The notes under the pieces were generated by a model. The model was given only the letters and a program-made list of their open reading frames with translations. It was not told the origin of the DNA and ran no database searches. Below, piece by piece: positions 35,127 through 43,085 of a DNA stretch of 64,000 nt (within the stretch, counting starts at the first letter, position 1; each line of letters begins with the position of its first letter). The position numbers were made by a program, and so were the translations under genes. The stretch comes from G963663315 sp965231905 (GTDB taxonomy: Bacteria > Pseudomonadota > Gammaproteobacteria > Arenicellales > Poriferihabitantaceae): assembly GCA_965231905.1 (NCBI GenBank), contig CBDDOO010000001.1, forward strand, positions 248,001-312,000. Reading direction: 5' to 3'.

Positions 35127-36899
35127 TCAAAAAGCTTCTCGTTGCTGCAGTTTCCACATTTGCGCGTACAGTCCTGACTGGTTGATCAGAAAATCATGGC
35201 TGCCGCGCTCTGCAATACTGCCCTGGTTGAGCACGATGATCTCATCCGCGCCGACCACCGTTGACAACCGATGGGCAATCACCAGTGTCGTATGGTCAGC
35301 CGACACGCTTTTCAGGGCTTTTTGGATCGCATTCTCGGAACGGCTGTCTAATGAAGAGGTCGCCTCGTCGAAAATCAGGATCCGCGCCCCTTTCAGCGCG
35401 ACCCGGGCAATGGCGACCCGCTGCTTCTCTCCGCCGGAAAGTTTCAGGCCCCGTTCACCGACCAGAATATCGTAACCCTGGGGGTGGGAAGCAATAAAGT
35501 CATGGATCTGGGCAGCCCTGGCCGCTTTCACGATTTGTTCATCCGTCGATCCGGGATGGCCATAATCGATATTGTACCGGATGGTCTCATTGAACAGTAC
35601 CGTATCCTGGGGTACGACCCCCATTACAGACCGTACACTTTCCTGAGTCAGTGATTTTATGTCCTGATTGTCTATTGAAATTGATCCGGTATCCGGGTCA
35701 TACAAGCGCAGCAGCAGTTTGGCCAGTGTCGATTTGCCGGCTCCCGAAGGCCCGACCACCGCCAGAGTTTTACCGCCCGGGATCGTGAAACTGATGTCTT
35801 TCAGCGTTTCCAGGTCTTGCTGGTAAGCGAAACTGACCCGGTCGAACCGGACTTCCCCCTGCGTAAGCGCCAGCGCCGTCGCGCCCGGTTGATCGGTGAT
35901 CTTCGGCTTGACGTCCATCAAATCAAACATGCGCTCCATGTCTACCAGGGCATGATTCAAATCCCGATAAACCGAGCCGAGAAAATTGAGCGGGATATAG
36001 AGCTGAATCAAAAATGCGTTGACCATGACGAAATCGCCGATGGTCAACTCGCCCTGTTTGACTCCGGAAGCGGCCATGATCATCAGGACGGTCAGCCCGA
36101 CGGCAATGATCAGCCCTTGTCCCGCATTCAGGAATGAGAGCGACAGACTGTTCTTGAATGAGGCGTCGGACCATTGCTGCAAAGCCCGGTCATAGCCTTC
36201 CTGTTCGAGCCTTTCATTGGTAAACATTTTTACCGTTTCATAGTTGATCAGTGAATCCAGCGCCCAGGTGTTCGCTGAAGACTCGGAATTGTTCATCTGC
36301 ACTCTGAACCGGGTGCGCCAGCGGGTAATCCAGAAAGTGCAAAAACTGTAGACCGCAATCGTGCAGAGAGTAATCACAACGTAGCGCGCATCCAGTTGCT
36401 GCCAGAGGATGCCCAGCACGACCGTGATTTCAATAATCACGGGCATGATGTTGAATACGACCATTCTCAGGAAATTAGTGACCGCTGTACTGCCCCGGTC
36501 AATATCCCTGGACAGCGCCCCCATTTTTCGATCCAGGTGAAACGATAGTGACAGATTGTGGAGGTGTTCGAATACCCTGGAAGATATATTCACGGCTATC
36601 TGAATCCCGGTCCGGGAAAACACTACATTGCGAATCTCATTGAACAAGATGGTACTGAACCGCAGCAGGCCATAAGCCACGAGTAACCCGACGGGCACAG
36701 CGACCAGCGCGCCTGCGTCGAGGTCGTCGACGATCCATTTCAACGTCACCGGCACCGTCACATTGGCCACGCGGGACAGCGCCAGAAACAACAGCGCCAC
36801 GGCGACTCGCGTTCGATGCTTCCACAGGTACGGCAGCAATCGTCCCGATACACTCCAGTTGCCTTTTTGATCGGTGGAGACCTTTATGCGGGGAGTCAT
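35127..36899 (-). CDS. ATM1/HMT1-type ABC exporter (fused permease and ATPase)
   Basis: The 590-residue half-transporter has an N-terminal six-helix exporter domain (residues about 30-310) and a C-terminal nucleotide-binding domain with Walker A VVGPSGAGKSTLAKLL, signature LSGGEKQRVAIARV, Walker B ILIFDEATSSLDS and a switch histidine in VIAHRLSTV. NYETVKMFTNE in the membrane domain is characteristic of the Atm1/HMT1 branch, which exports glutathione-linked sulfur or metal compounds. It works as a homodimer in the inner membrane. It is upstream of greB in a two-gene unit. Substrate assignment is by family only. Confidence 0.85.
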   Translation of the reverse strand: MTPRIKVSTDQKGNWSVSGRLLPYLWKHRTRVAVALLFLALSRVANVTVPVTLKWIVDDLDAGALVAVPVGLLVAYGLLRFSTILFNEIRNVVFSRTGIQIAVNISSRVFEHLHNLSLSFHLDRKMGALSRDIDRGSTAVTNFLRMVVFNIMPVIIEITVVLGILWQQLDARYVVITLCTIAVYSFCTFWITRWRTRFRVQMNNSESSANTWALDSLINYETVKMFTNERLEQEGYDRALQQWSDASFKNSLSLSFLNAGQGLIIAVGLTVLMIMAASGVKQGELTIGDFVMVNAFLIQLYIPLNFLGSVYRDLNHALVDMERMFDLMDVKPKITDQPGATALALTQGEVRFDRVSFAYQQDLETLKDISFTIPGGKTLAVVGPSGAGKSTLAKLLLRLYDPDTGSISIDNQDIKSLTQESVRSVMGVVPQDTVLFNETIRYNIDYGHPGSTDEQIVKAARAAQIHDFIASHPQGYDILVGERGLKLSGGEKQRVAIARVALKGARILIFDEATSSLDSRSENAIQKALKSVSADHTTLVIAHRLSTVVGADEIIVLNQGSIAERGSHDFLINQSGLYAQMWKLQQREAF

Positions 36900-36974
36900 C
36901 GGGTATGGACGGGTATGGAAAGGGGTCAGGGGTTTAAGATATAGTAACTGATAATTACAAAAAGGTTTTCTGTT

Positions 36975-37196
36975 ATGTCAAATCCTGTTATGTCAAATCC
37001 ACCCGAAAACGGGTTGTGTTACCGATTGCTGACCGGCCCGGATGATGTTTCTTTTTGCCGCCGGGTCAGCGAAGCGCTGGAAGCGGGCTATCGGCTTTAC
37101 GGGTCTCCGGCGATGACCTTCGACGGCAATTCGGTGATCGTGTCCCAGGCTGTAGTCTGGCCTGACCGGGAAACCGGGAACGGGGAATGCGAGTAA
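36975..37196 (+). CDS. DUF1737 protein
   Basis: The 73-residue protein contains YRLLTGPDDVSFCRRVSEAL followed by GYRLYGSPAMTFDG and a short VSQAVVWP strand, the DUF1737 pattern. The family is a small cytoplasmic fold of unknown function found in many proteobacteria. A start at 36990 (ATG of the repeated MSNP) is also possible, since the first two words of the protein are duplicated (MSNPVMSNPP), a small in-frame repeat at the start. It is divergent from the ABC exporter. Confidence 0.75.
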   Translation: MSNPVMSNPPENGLCYRLLTGPDDVSFCRRVSEALEAGYRLYGSPAMTFDGNSVIVSQAVVWPDRETGNGECE

Positions 37197-37283
37197 TGAC
37201 TTTCCGACTGTCCCGACAGTAAAGAACAATCATGCGCCGTGTTGCCCTGGTAAGCGCGTCCCGACCCAGCCTGGATAAATGCC

Positions 37284-38210
37284 ATGACAAAGCCTGCAAA
37301 CAACATTGTGGTTTGCACATTTTATAAGTTCACGCCGCTTGATCACTACGTTTCCCTTCAGCAGCCGATTCTGGAGCAATTGTCCGGTAACCGCATCGCA
37401 GGCACTTTGCTGCTTGCGAAAGAAGGGATCAATGGCACGATCGCCGGTGAGCGGGAAGCGGTTGACCAGTTTCTGGAGTGGCTGGGGGGGCAGGCTGAAT
37501 TTTCCGGTATTGAATTCAAGAAATCCGAAACAGACCAGGCGCCATTCAAACGCACCCGGGTCAAGCTGAAAAAAGAAATCGTCACCATGGGGGTCGAAGG
37601 CATTGATCCGGCAGTCCTGGCGGGAACTTATGTGGACCCCGAGGACTGGAATGCGCTGGTGGAAGACCCGGAAACGCTTGTGGTCGACACCCGTAACGAA
37701 TACGAGATCGAAGTGGGGCGCTTTGAAAACGCGGTGAACCCCCATACCACCAATTTCAGGGAGTTTCCGCAATACGCATTGGAGAACCTGGACCCGGGAA
37801 AACACAAAAAGATTGCCATGTACTGCACCGGCGGTATTCGCTGCGAAAAAGCCACGGCATTCCTGAAACAGAACGGTTTTGAATCCGTATATCATCTGAA
37901 GGGCGGTATCCTGAAGTATCTCGAAACGATTCCTGTGTCGGAGTCCAGGTGGCGGGGCGAATGCTTCGTGTTCGATGAGCGGGTCACGGTCGACCATGAT
38001 TTGAGCAAAGGCCGTTACCACCAGTGCCATGGCTGTCGGATGCCGATCAGCGAACAGGACATGACCAGTGAGTATTACCAGCCGGGCGTGAGTTGCCCGA
38101 AATGTCATGGCAAGCGCTCGGAACAGGACAAGGCCCGGTTTGCAGAGCGGGAGAGACAGGTTCAGTTAGCGGAAGATCGGGGGAGGAAGCATCTGGGGCC
38201 TGTGCCTTGA
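37284..38210 (+). CDS. trhO: tRNA uridine(34) hydroxylase TrhO (rhodanese family)
   Basis: The 308-residue protein matches TrhO/YceA (UPF0176): N-terminal acylphosphatase-like domain with VCTFYKFTPLD and LLAKEGINGTIAG, a rhodanese domain with VVDTRNEYEIEVGRFENA and the active-site loop YCTGGIRCEKA (Cys181), and a C-terminal cysteine-rich tail with CHGCR and CPKCHG. It catalyses the oxygen-dependent formation of 5-hydroxyuridine at the tRNA wobble position. Length is normal. The gene stands alone. Confidence 0.93.
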   Translation: MTKPANNIVVCTFYKFTPLDHYVSLQQPILEQLSGNRIAGTLLLAKEGINGTIAGEREAVDQFLEWLGGQAEFSGIEFKKSETDQAPFKRTRVKLKKEIVTMGVEGIDPAVLAGTYVDPEDWNALVEDPETLVVDTRNEYEIEVGRFENAVNPHTTNFREFPQYALENLDPGKHKKIAMYCTGGIRCEKATAFLKQNGFESVYHLKGGILKYLETIPVSESRWRGECFVFDERVTVDHDLSKGRYHQCHGCRMPISEQDMTSEYYQPGVSCPKCHGKRSEQDKARFAERERQVQLAEDRGRKHLGPVP

Positions 38211-38257
38211 ACAATCTGGTGATTTTCGTACACATACGTGCTTAAATACGGTATTAT

Positions 38258-38263
38258 TATAAT
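38258..38263 (+). promoter_or_regulatory. Candidate -10 element before the phase-variable lipoprotein
   Basis: TATAAT lies 37 bases before the ATG in an AT-rich gap after trhO. A good -35 at 16-18 bases is not seen. It places transcription start around 38270, so the 20-C tract would be inside the transcript and the coding frame. Confidence 0.35.
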
Positions 38264-38299
38264 GTTCGCAAAATTCATTATTTCCCACTGAGGCTCCCA

Positions 38300-39397
38300 A
38301 TGAAAAATGAAAATCTGTACCCCCCCCCCCCCCCCCCCCGAAATTTTAGTGTGAAAACGGCTGAACTCCTTGATTCACGGTCGCGTGTCCATGCGGTTGC
38401 AGTAGCCGCATTCGCCCTCCTGTTCATGGCCGGATGCGGCGGCGGTGGCAGCGGTAGTGTTAATATGGCGCCGCCTGGAGGCGATGGTAGTGGTGGCAGC
38501 GGCAGCATTAGCATGGCGCAAACAGGCTTGAATAATTTGAGCCCTGCCATTGTAGCCGAAGCCAGTGCGAGGGTCGCTGATGCCAGACCCCGCGCGGGCA
38601 GTGTTACGCAGTCATCGAATACGCTCAACAATGTCACGCTGGACCGCGTGTCGGTAACAGTTCAGCATGGAACCGGTCGGAACAGTTACTCAATTCAGAA
38701 CGGCTCCTCATGGTCCATCAGCACGAGCGACGTCGATCCGGTCGATATATCCTCGCAGTACTGGGATGGCCAGGAATTGGACAGACGTATCAATGGCGGC
38801 ACGATTTCTGTTGATGTCTATTCCGATATTGAGGCCCCGACCACGACCAGTACACCCAACACCGACTATCTCGCTGCCGGTGTCTGGGTGTTCTACCCCG
38901 ATGGTGCAACGCAGTTCGTTGGCGAGGGGGGGGTCGTACTCGGCGCATTCGGCGACGGTAGTGACCCATTTCGTCAAAGCGCTCTCATGGCCCTGCAAGG
39001 CACAGCGCGCTATGCTGGTGGTGCGACGGGCATATATTCGGAAGTTGGGTTTTGGAGTGGCAACGTGAACCTGACGGCCGATTTCGGGGGGCAAGGCGAC
39101 TTGGGATCAATAGACGGCTCGATCACAGGCATCCGTACAGGTGATGAGCGCGTTTCGGGTTCGGTGAGTCTGGGTACGGCCAATATCGGATCTTTGGACA
39201 GCGGCTTCTTTGATGGAGAGTTGAGCAGCAACCTCAATGGGGTCGGATTGAACGGCCGATGGGGTGGGCAATTCTTCGGAAACAGCGAGGCGGATGGCAA
39301 GCCGGGGGCCGTTGTCGGGACGCTGGGCGCAGCATCCCAGGACCGCACCGTAGGCCTCGTCGGCGCCTTCGGAGCCCGCAGGGACAGGGACCCGTGA
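38300..39397 (+). CDS. Predicted surface lipoprotein, TbpB-like (Slam substrate type), with 5' poly-C tract
   Basis: The 365-residue protein has a long N-region, a hydrophobic helix (VAVAAFALLF) and a lipobox MAGC with Cys46, then Gly/Ser linkers. The C-terminal half ends in GRWGGQFFGN, then GAVVGTLGAASQD and GLVGAFGA, the pattern of transferrin-binding-protein-like beta-barrel lipoproteins carried to the surface by Slam. A Slam gene is the next intact gene on the strand. An AGG ribosome site six bases before the ATG supports the start at 38300, which puts 20 consecutive C (six proline codons) right behind the start. Slippage in this run would switch the protein on and off. A G8 run lies at 38926-38933. 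The ligand is unknown. Confidence 0.75.
   Translation: MKNENLYPPPPPPRNFSVKTAELLDSRSRVHAVAVAAFALLFMAGCGGGGSGSVNMAPPGGDGSGGSGSISMAQTGLNNLSPAIVAEASARVADARPRAGSVTQSSNTLNNVTLDRVSVTVQHGTGRNSYSIQNGSSWSISTSDVDPVDISSQYWDGQELDRRINGGTISVDVYSDIEAPTTTSTPNTDYLAAGVWVFYPDGATQFVGEGGVVLGAFGDGSDPFRQSALMALQGTARYAGGATGIYSEVGFWSGNVNLTADFGGQGDLGSIDGSITGIRTGDERVSGSVSLGTANIGSLDSGFFDGELSSNLNGVGLNGRWGGQFFGNSEADGKPGAVVGTLGAASQDRTVGLVGAFGARRDRDP
38320..38339 (+). repeat. Homopolymer of 20 C in the start region of the lipoprotein gene
   Basis: Twenty C follow TA of the seventh codon. The present length keeps the frame open through the signal peptide and lipobox; changes not divisible by three close it within a few codons. 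The exact count is uncertain because such runs are hard to sequence. Confidence 0.9.
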
Positions 39398-39403
39398 GTC
39401 ACC

Positions 39404-39526
39404 CTGATAAGGGCGTAGTTGGAGGGTGGGGTTCAGATTATCCTTGAGGTAATGGGGGATTTCTTTCTTCAAAAACCCCGTTTCGGAGACGGAATCCAGT
39501 ATTTCATACAAATACTTGTCAGCCAT
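39404..39526 (-). pseudogene. N-terminal fragment of a DEAD/DEAH helicase or type III Res-like gene
   Basis: From ATG 39526 the minus strand encodes about 41 residues: MADKYLYEILDSVSETGFLK, then EIPHYLKDNLNPTLQLRPYQ. The end, NLNPxxxLRPYQ, is the usual Q-motif entry of restriction-type helicases, which continue for hundreds of residues. Here the frame runs into the end of the lipoprotein gene and loses similarity. It is a remnant left by a deletion or insertion. The recognition is from one short motif. Confidence 0.45.
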
Positions 39527-39569
39527 CTTATAGCCCGGCGAAATGACCGGTTTCCCACCAGTCCATGGT

Positions 39570-39601
39570 AAAGAAGGGCGGCCATGACTCCGCCCTTCTT
39601 T
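39570..39601. terminator. Intrinsic (bidirectional) terminator
   Basis: A perfect 12-base stem, AAAGAAGGGCGG and CCGCCCTTCTTT, with an 8-base loop, followed by TTT on the plus strand and, by the A run, on the minus strand. It ends nine bases before the slam-like gene, so that gene must start from a promoter inside or overlapping the hairpin, or be reached by read-through from the lipoprotein gene. Confidence 0.75.
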
Positions 39602-39609
39602 AAACCTTC

Positions 39610-40971
39610 ATGTCCCCCGTCACGCTGGTCTGCGCTCTGGCTTTTCTGGTTTTATCCACAACCGCTTCCCTGGCCGCTTCCGACCAACCATCGCATCTAT
39701 CGGCTGACCCACAGGTCATCCATGCAAGAACGCTGATAGAGCAAGGGCAGTTCGGCGAGGCGCTGCGGGTCCTGCGTCCGCTCGCCCCGAGCCACCCGGA
39801 TCAAACCGATGTCCTGTTTCTCACCGGCCTGGCCGCGCTCGGCGAGGCGCAACTCCCGGGAACCACAGAATCGGAACGAATTGATTTACTCGACGAAGCC
39901 ATCGCGGCGCTTCACGAGATTCTGATTGACCGCCCCGGCCTGGTGCGCGTGCGTCTGGAATTGGCGCGCGCGTTCTTCCTCAAAGGAGACGATGATTTGT
40001 CACGCGAGCATTTCGAGCGTGTACTCGCGGGAGGACCTCCACCGGCCATGGTCGCCAATATCCAGCGTTTTCTCGCGGCGATGCGGGCGCGACGACGCTG
40101 GAGCGGCTGGTTCGGCGCAACCCTGGCTCCGGACAGCAATATCAATGCAGCCTCCGATGTCGGGACCATCTATATCTACGGTCTCCCGTTGCGCCGCGAT
40201 GCGGACACCGGAGCGCGGTCGGGTCTGGGTATCGTGCTGTGGGGCGGCGGGGAATATCAGCATCCACTGACCCGACAGATGAGACTTCGCGCGGGGGTTG
40301 ATCTCTCGCGCAGGGAATATGCCGGACGAGACTTCGACCAGACTTCGCTGTCGGCACATACCGGGCCGCGCTGGCTGATCAACCGGGAGACGGAGATGAG
40401 TCTGCTCGGCAGCCTCCGTCGCCGCTGGGCGGCTGGCCAACCCCAATCGCGCGAACGGGGCGGTCGTCTGGATGTAGTACATCGTCTCTCCGGGCGTGTG
40501 GTTGGCAATGGGCGAGTATCCTGGCATCAGCGCGACTACGACCGGGATCAGCATCTGGATGGTTCCCGTACCGACCTGTCGCTGAGCCTCCGTTGGCAGG
40601 CGACGCCAACGATGCAGGCTGACGCCACTGTTGGCTATGCGAGGGAACGGACACAATCAACCGTATGGAGAAACTCCGGCAAATGGCTACGGCTCGGCGC
40701 CTCCTTCGCGTTGCCGCGGGGCTTCACGGCAGGCGGGAGTGGAGAATGGCTTTGGACCGATTACGAAGGCAACTGGGCGCCGTTTACGCCGGATGGCAGC
40801 GCTCGGCAAGATGGCGCCCGGATTCTTCGCGCTTCTCTATTCAACCGCGCATTTACCGTATTCGGTTTCAGCCCCAAGCTCGCGCTCGTCAAGGAAGCGC
40901 GAGCATCCAATGCCCAAGCTTACGACTACAGAAGAAACCGCGCTGAATTGCAGTTTGTACGACAGTTTTAG
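39610..40971 (+). CDS. Slam-like outer-membrane protein (TPR plus DUF560 beta-barrel)
   Basis: The 453-residue protein has a signal peptide (LVCALAFLVLSTTASLAAS), an N-terminal TPR region (residues about 30-155, with ARTLIEQGQFGEALRVLRP and RLELARAFFLKGDDD), then RRRWSGWFGATLAPDSNINA and a predicted 14-stranded barrel ending in phenylalanine (QFVRQF), as outer-membrane proteins do. This is the DUF560 surface lipoprotein assembly modulator layout. Slam moves lipoproteins such as TbpB to the outer face of the outer membrane. The TbpB-like lipoprotein 200 bases upstream is the likely client. Length is near that of Neisseria Slam1 (about 490). Confidence 0.82.
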   Translation: MSPVTLVCALAFLVLSTTASLAASDQPSHLSADPQVIHARTLIEQGQFGEALRVLRPLAPSHPDQTDVLFLTGLAALGEAQLPGTTESERIDLLDEAIAALHEILIDRPGLVRVRLELARAFFLKGDDDLSREHFERVLAGGPPPAMVANIQRFLAAMRARRRWSGWFGATLAPDSNINAASDVGTIYIYGLPLRRDADTGARSGLGIVLWGGGEYQHPLTRQMRLRAGVDLSRREYAGRDFDQTSLSAHTGPRWLINRETEMSLLGSLRRRWAAGQPQSRERGGRLDVVHRLSGRVVGNGRVSWHQRDYDRDQHLDGSRTDLSLSLRWQATPTMQADATVGYARERTQSTVWRNSGKWLRLGASFALPRGFTAGGSGEWLWTDYEGNWAPFTPDGSARQDGARILRASLFNRAFTVFGFSPKLALVKEARASNAQAYDYRRNRAELQFVRQF

Positions 40972-41004
40972 ATGAAATCGGATAGACAGCCGGGCGGCAG
41001 TGGC

Positions 41005-41034
41005 TGGACAGGCCGAACGGGAGTTCAGTATACT
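41005..41034 (+). promoter_or_regulatory. Sigma70-type promoter of the second RTX gene
   Basis: TGGACA (41005-41010) and TATACT (41029-41034) are spaced 18 bases; each differs from consensus at one position. The start codon of the RTX gene is 48 bases further on. Confidence 0.6.
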
Positions 41035-41082
41035 TAACATTCATGACAGGCAAAACTGAACCAACAGCCGGGGGAACATGAC

Positions 41083-42018
41083 ATGAAAAACTTAATCAGA
41101 CTGATTGCCGGAATACTTCTGCTACCTGTATTCTCTGTTCAGCAGGCCGCGAGCCTTACACTTGTTCCGCCGCCAACGGACGGCTGGGAGCAATATAATC
41201 AATTAGGATGCTGGGCAAGCGTAAGCCAGCAACGCTGCGAAGCAAAGGGAACCCAGTACGGTGACTACATGTACGGCGGCATGGGCGATGATACCCTGCG
41301 CGGGGGCGCGGGCGATGACTGGATGATCGGGAACGAGGGCGATGACAATCTGTACGGAGGCAACGGCGATGACATCCTGATCGGAGACAAGGGCAATGAC
41401 CTCCTGCGTGGAAACAAGGGCAATGACCTCCTGTACGGAGGCAATGGCAATGACAAGCTGATCGGAGGCGGGGGCGATGACCTCCTGCTCGGAGGTTGGG
41501 GCGCTTCCAGGGTGGATGGCGATGACTTCCTGCGCGGAGGCAGGGGCAATGATGACCTGATCGGAGACCGGGGCAATGACACTCTGCTCGGGGGCAGGGG
41601 CGATGACAAGCTACACGGAGACGAGGGCAATGACAGGCTGTACGGAGGCAGGGGCAATGACCTCCTGCGCGGAGGCGAGGGTAATGACTTCCTGCGCGGA
41701 GGGCCGGGCGCTGATTGGATAATCGGAGGCGCGGGCGATGATCGCCTGATGGGTAATGGAGGTTCCGATTTCATGAGTGGCGGGGATGGTGCAGACACCT
41801 ATAACATAACCAAAGGCGCCACGAACCGCGATATTATCCTTGCAGACGAAACCGACAATATCGCTGCCCAATTCAGGAACATTGAGCGAATCAGCATCAA
41901 CGATGTGACCCTGCCAAGTATCGAGATTGCGGGACGGACTTTCACGCTGGATGCAAGCATTCTGGCCGACCATGCCCATCGGGTAAACGGAGCGGATATT
42001 ATTTATCAGGCGCCCTGA
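41083..42018 (+). CDS. Second, shorter RTX repeat protein with Sec signal peptide
   Basis: The 311-residue protein is a paralogue of the 977-residue RTX protein. It has a signal peptide (LIRLIAGILLLPVFSVQQAA), the same two-cysteine head (NQLGCWASVSQQRC), about 18 nonapeptide repeats (GGxGxDxLxG; residues about 60-225), and the same cap (SDFMSGGDGADTYNI to RVNGADIIYQAP). The repeats differ from those of the large protein (more Arg and Leu, as in LLRGG and LIGD), so the two arrays expanded separately from a shared frame. The small membrane coiled-coil genes are absent here. It has its own promoter. Confidence 0.87.
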   Translation: MKNLIRLIAGILLLPVFSVQQAASLTLVPPPTDGWEQYNQLGCWASVSQQRCEAKGTQYGDYMYGGMGDDTLRGGAGDDWMIGNEGDDNLYGGNGDDILIGDKGNDLLRGNKGNDLLYGGNGNDKLIGGGGDDLLLGGWGASRVDGDDFLRGGRGNDDLIGDRGNDTLLGGRGDDKLHGDEGNDRLYGGRGNDLLRGGEGNDFLRGGPGADWIIGGAGDDRLMGNGGSDFMSGGDGADTYNITKGATNRDIILADETDNIAAQFRNIERISINDVTLPSIEIAGRTFTLDASILADHAHRVNGADIIYQAP

Positions 42019-42125
42019 CTTTGCTAATCCTGGCGTACGGCCAGTAAACGATGAGGTTCGAATGGGGCAAGGACGGCGGCGGTCAACAATTGTTTTTTGA
42101 CCGGAAATCCAGTAGGGTATGCGTC

Positions 42126-42465
42126 GGGAGTTGGCCAGACAGTTGCGGTATCGAATGATATCGAGGAAAGTCCGGGCTCCAACGGGTAGAGTGCCAGCTA
42201 ACGGCTGGGCAGCGTGAGTTGACGGCCAGTGCCACAGAAAATATACCGCCTTCATTATATAAGGTAAGGGTGAAATGGTGCGGTAAGAGCGCACCGCGCT
42301 ATTGGCAACAGTAGTGGCAGGGTAAACCCCACTCGGAGCAAGACCAAATAGGGATCCATGGGTGTGACCCGCGCCGGATCCGGGTAGGTTGCTTGAGGCG
42401 TTTGGCGACAAACGCTCGAGATGAATAACTGTCCAAGACAGAACCCGGCTTATCGGCCAACTCCC
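42126..42465 (+). ncRNA. rnpB: RNase P RNA, bacterial class A
   Basis: The conserved blocks of RNase P RNA appear in order: GAGGAAAGTCCGGGCTCC near 42172, ACAGAAA followed by ACCGCC, GGTAAGGGTGAAA, GGTAAGAGCGCACCG, AAACCCCACTCGGAG-CAAGACCAAATAG in the middle, and AGATGAATAACTGTCC to CAGAACCCGGCTTAT at the end. Helix P1 is formed by GGGAGTTGGCC (42126-42136) and GGCCAACTCCC (42455-42465), which fixes both ends. It is the catalytic RNA that removes 5' leaders from pre-tRNAs. A small hairpin (TTGCCC/GGGCAA, 42466-42485) follows without a T run. The mobile-element genes begin 170 bases downstream. Confidence 0.96.
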
Positions 42466-42538
42466 TTGCCCGACCTGTTGGGCAACCGGCCACATCCCCA
42501 GGATGCTGGTTATAATTGCATAATCTGGATATCAGTGC

Positions 42539-42601
42539 TTGTTTGTGTCAGTGATTCCTGTAAAATGATAGTATTCAATCTGTATATGTTCCTCTATACA
42601 G
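42539..42601 (+). promoter_or_regulatory. Promoter and palindromic operator candidate of the DUF3577 gene
   Basis: TTGTTT (42539-42544) and TAAAAT (42561-42566) are spaced 16 bases. Just downstream is a perfect palindrome CTGTATA-8-TATACAG (42580-42601), well placed to block the promoter. The 14-mer AATGATAGTATTCA (42564-42577), overlapping the -10, is repeated upstream of trbC at 51508-51521. Confidence 0.5.
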
Positions 42602-42635
42602 AGATTATACAACTAAAACCATACAGGAGACTGTC

Positions 42636-43085
42636 ATGTCTGCACAAAGCAAAAATCAATCTTTCTACGATATTCACATCAGCGGAATCGGGTTTCTTGA
42701 CCGGATTCGCATGGTGACGCCAAAGAACGGGGATCCATTCATGGCCGTTACGGTCGGGCTTCAGGACGGGGAAGTCCTGGATGGAGACTACTCAAAGGTG
42801 TCGACGACTTACCTTGATTGTATTGTATCCGGTTCACGGGCGTTCAATATCCTGAATGATCATATCCTTCAGGAAAATGTTGATCAGGAGAATACCGTCA
42901 TACGGGCCGTGGTCAAGACAGGCGGCCTGAATACTGAAATGTTTACTTACGCACAGGGGCCGAAACAGGGCCAGACCGGGGTGTCCCTGAGAAGCCGGCT
43001 GTTTCAAATCACGCACCTCTATGTCGCCGGCAATGCGGTTGATCTGTCCGGGTATCAGGATGCGGGCGCGGCTGACGGTTCCTGA
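42636..43085 (+). CDS. DUF3577 protein (STY4534 family, ICE/plasmid associated)
   Basis: The 149-residue protein contains SFYDIHISGIGFLDRIRMV, PFMAVTVGLQDG, TYLDCIVSG and SRLFQITHLYVAGN, the DUF3577/STY4534 pattern. The family is found almost only in integrative conjugative elements and related plasmids, usually in the replication/ssb/topB gene block, and is thought to be a single-strand DNA-related accessory protein. It has a good GGAG ribosome site. Its 3' end overlaps the convergent trbB by 31 bases. It marks the left part of the conjugative region in this window. Confidence 0.8.
   Translation: MSAQSKNQSFYDIHISGIGFLDRIRMVTPKNGDPFMAVTVGLQDGEVLDGDYSKVSTTYLDCIVSGSRAFNILNDHILQENVDQENTVIRAVVKTGGLNTEMFTYAQGPKQGQTGVSLRSRLFQITHLYVAGNAVDLSGYQDAGAADGS

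Noticed and set aside
42050..42070. GGTTCGAAT-like T-loop, checked as a tRNA
   Set aside because: No matching acceptor, D or anticodon stems around it.
42466..42485. TTGCCC/GGGCAA hairpin after rnpB as a terminator
   Set aside because: Short stem and no following T run; kept only as a remark in the rnpB entry.
41611..42495. Minus-strand frame of 294 codons overlapping the RTX end and rnpB
   Set aside because: It runs antisense through RNase P RNA and repeat DNA; not a plausible gene.
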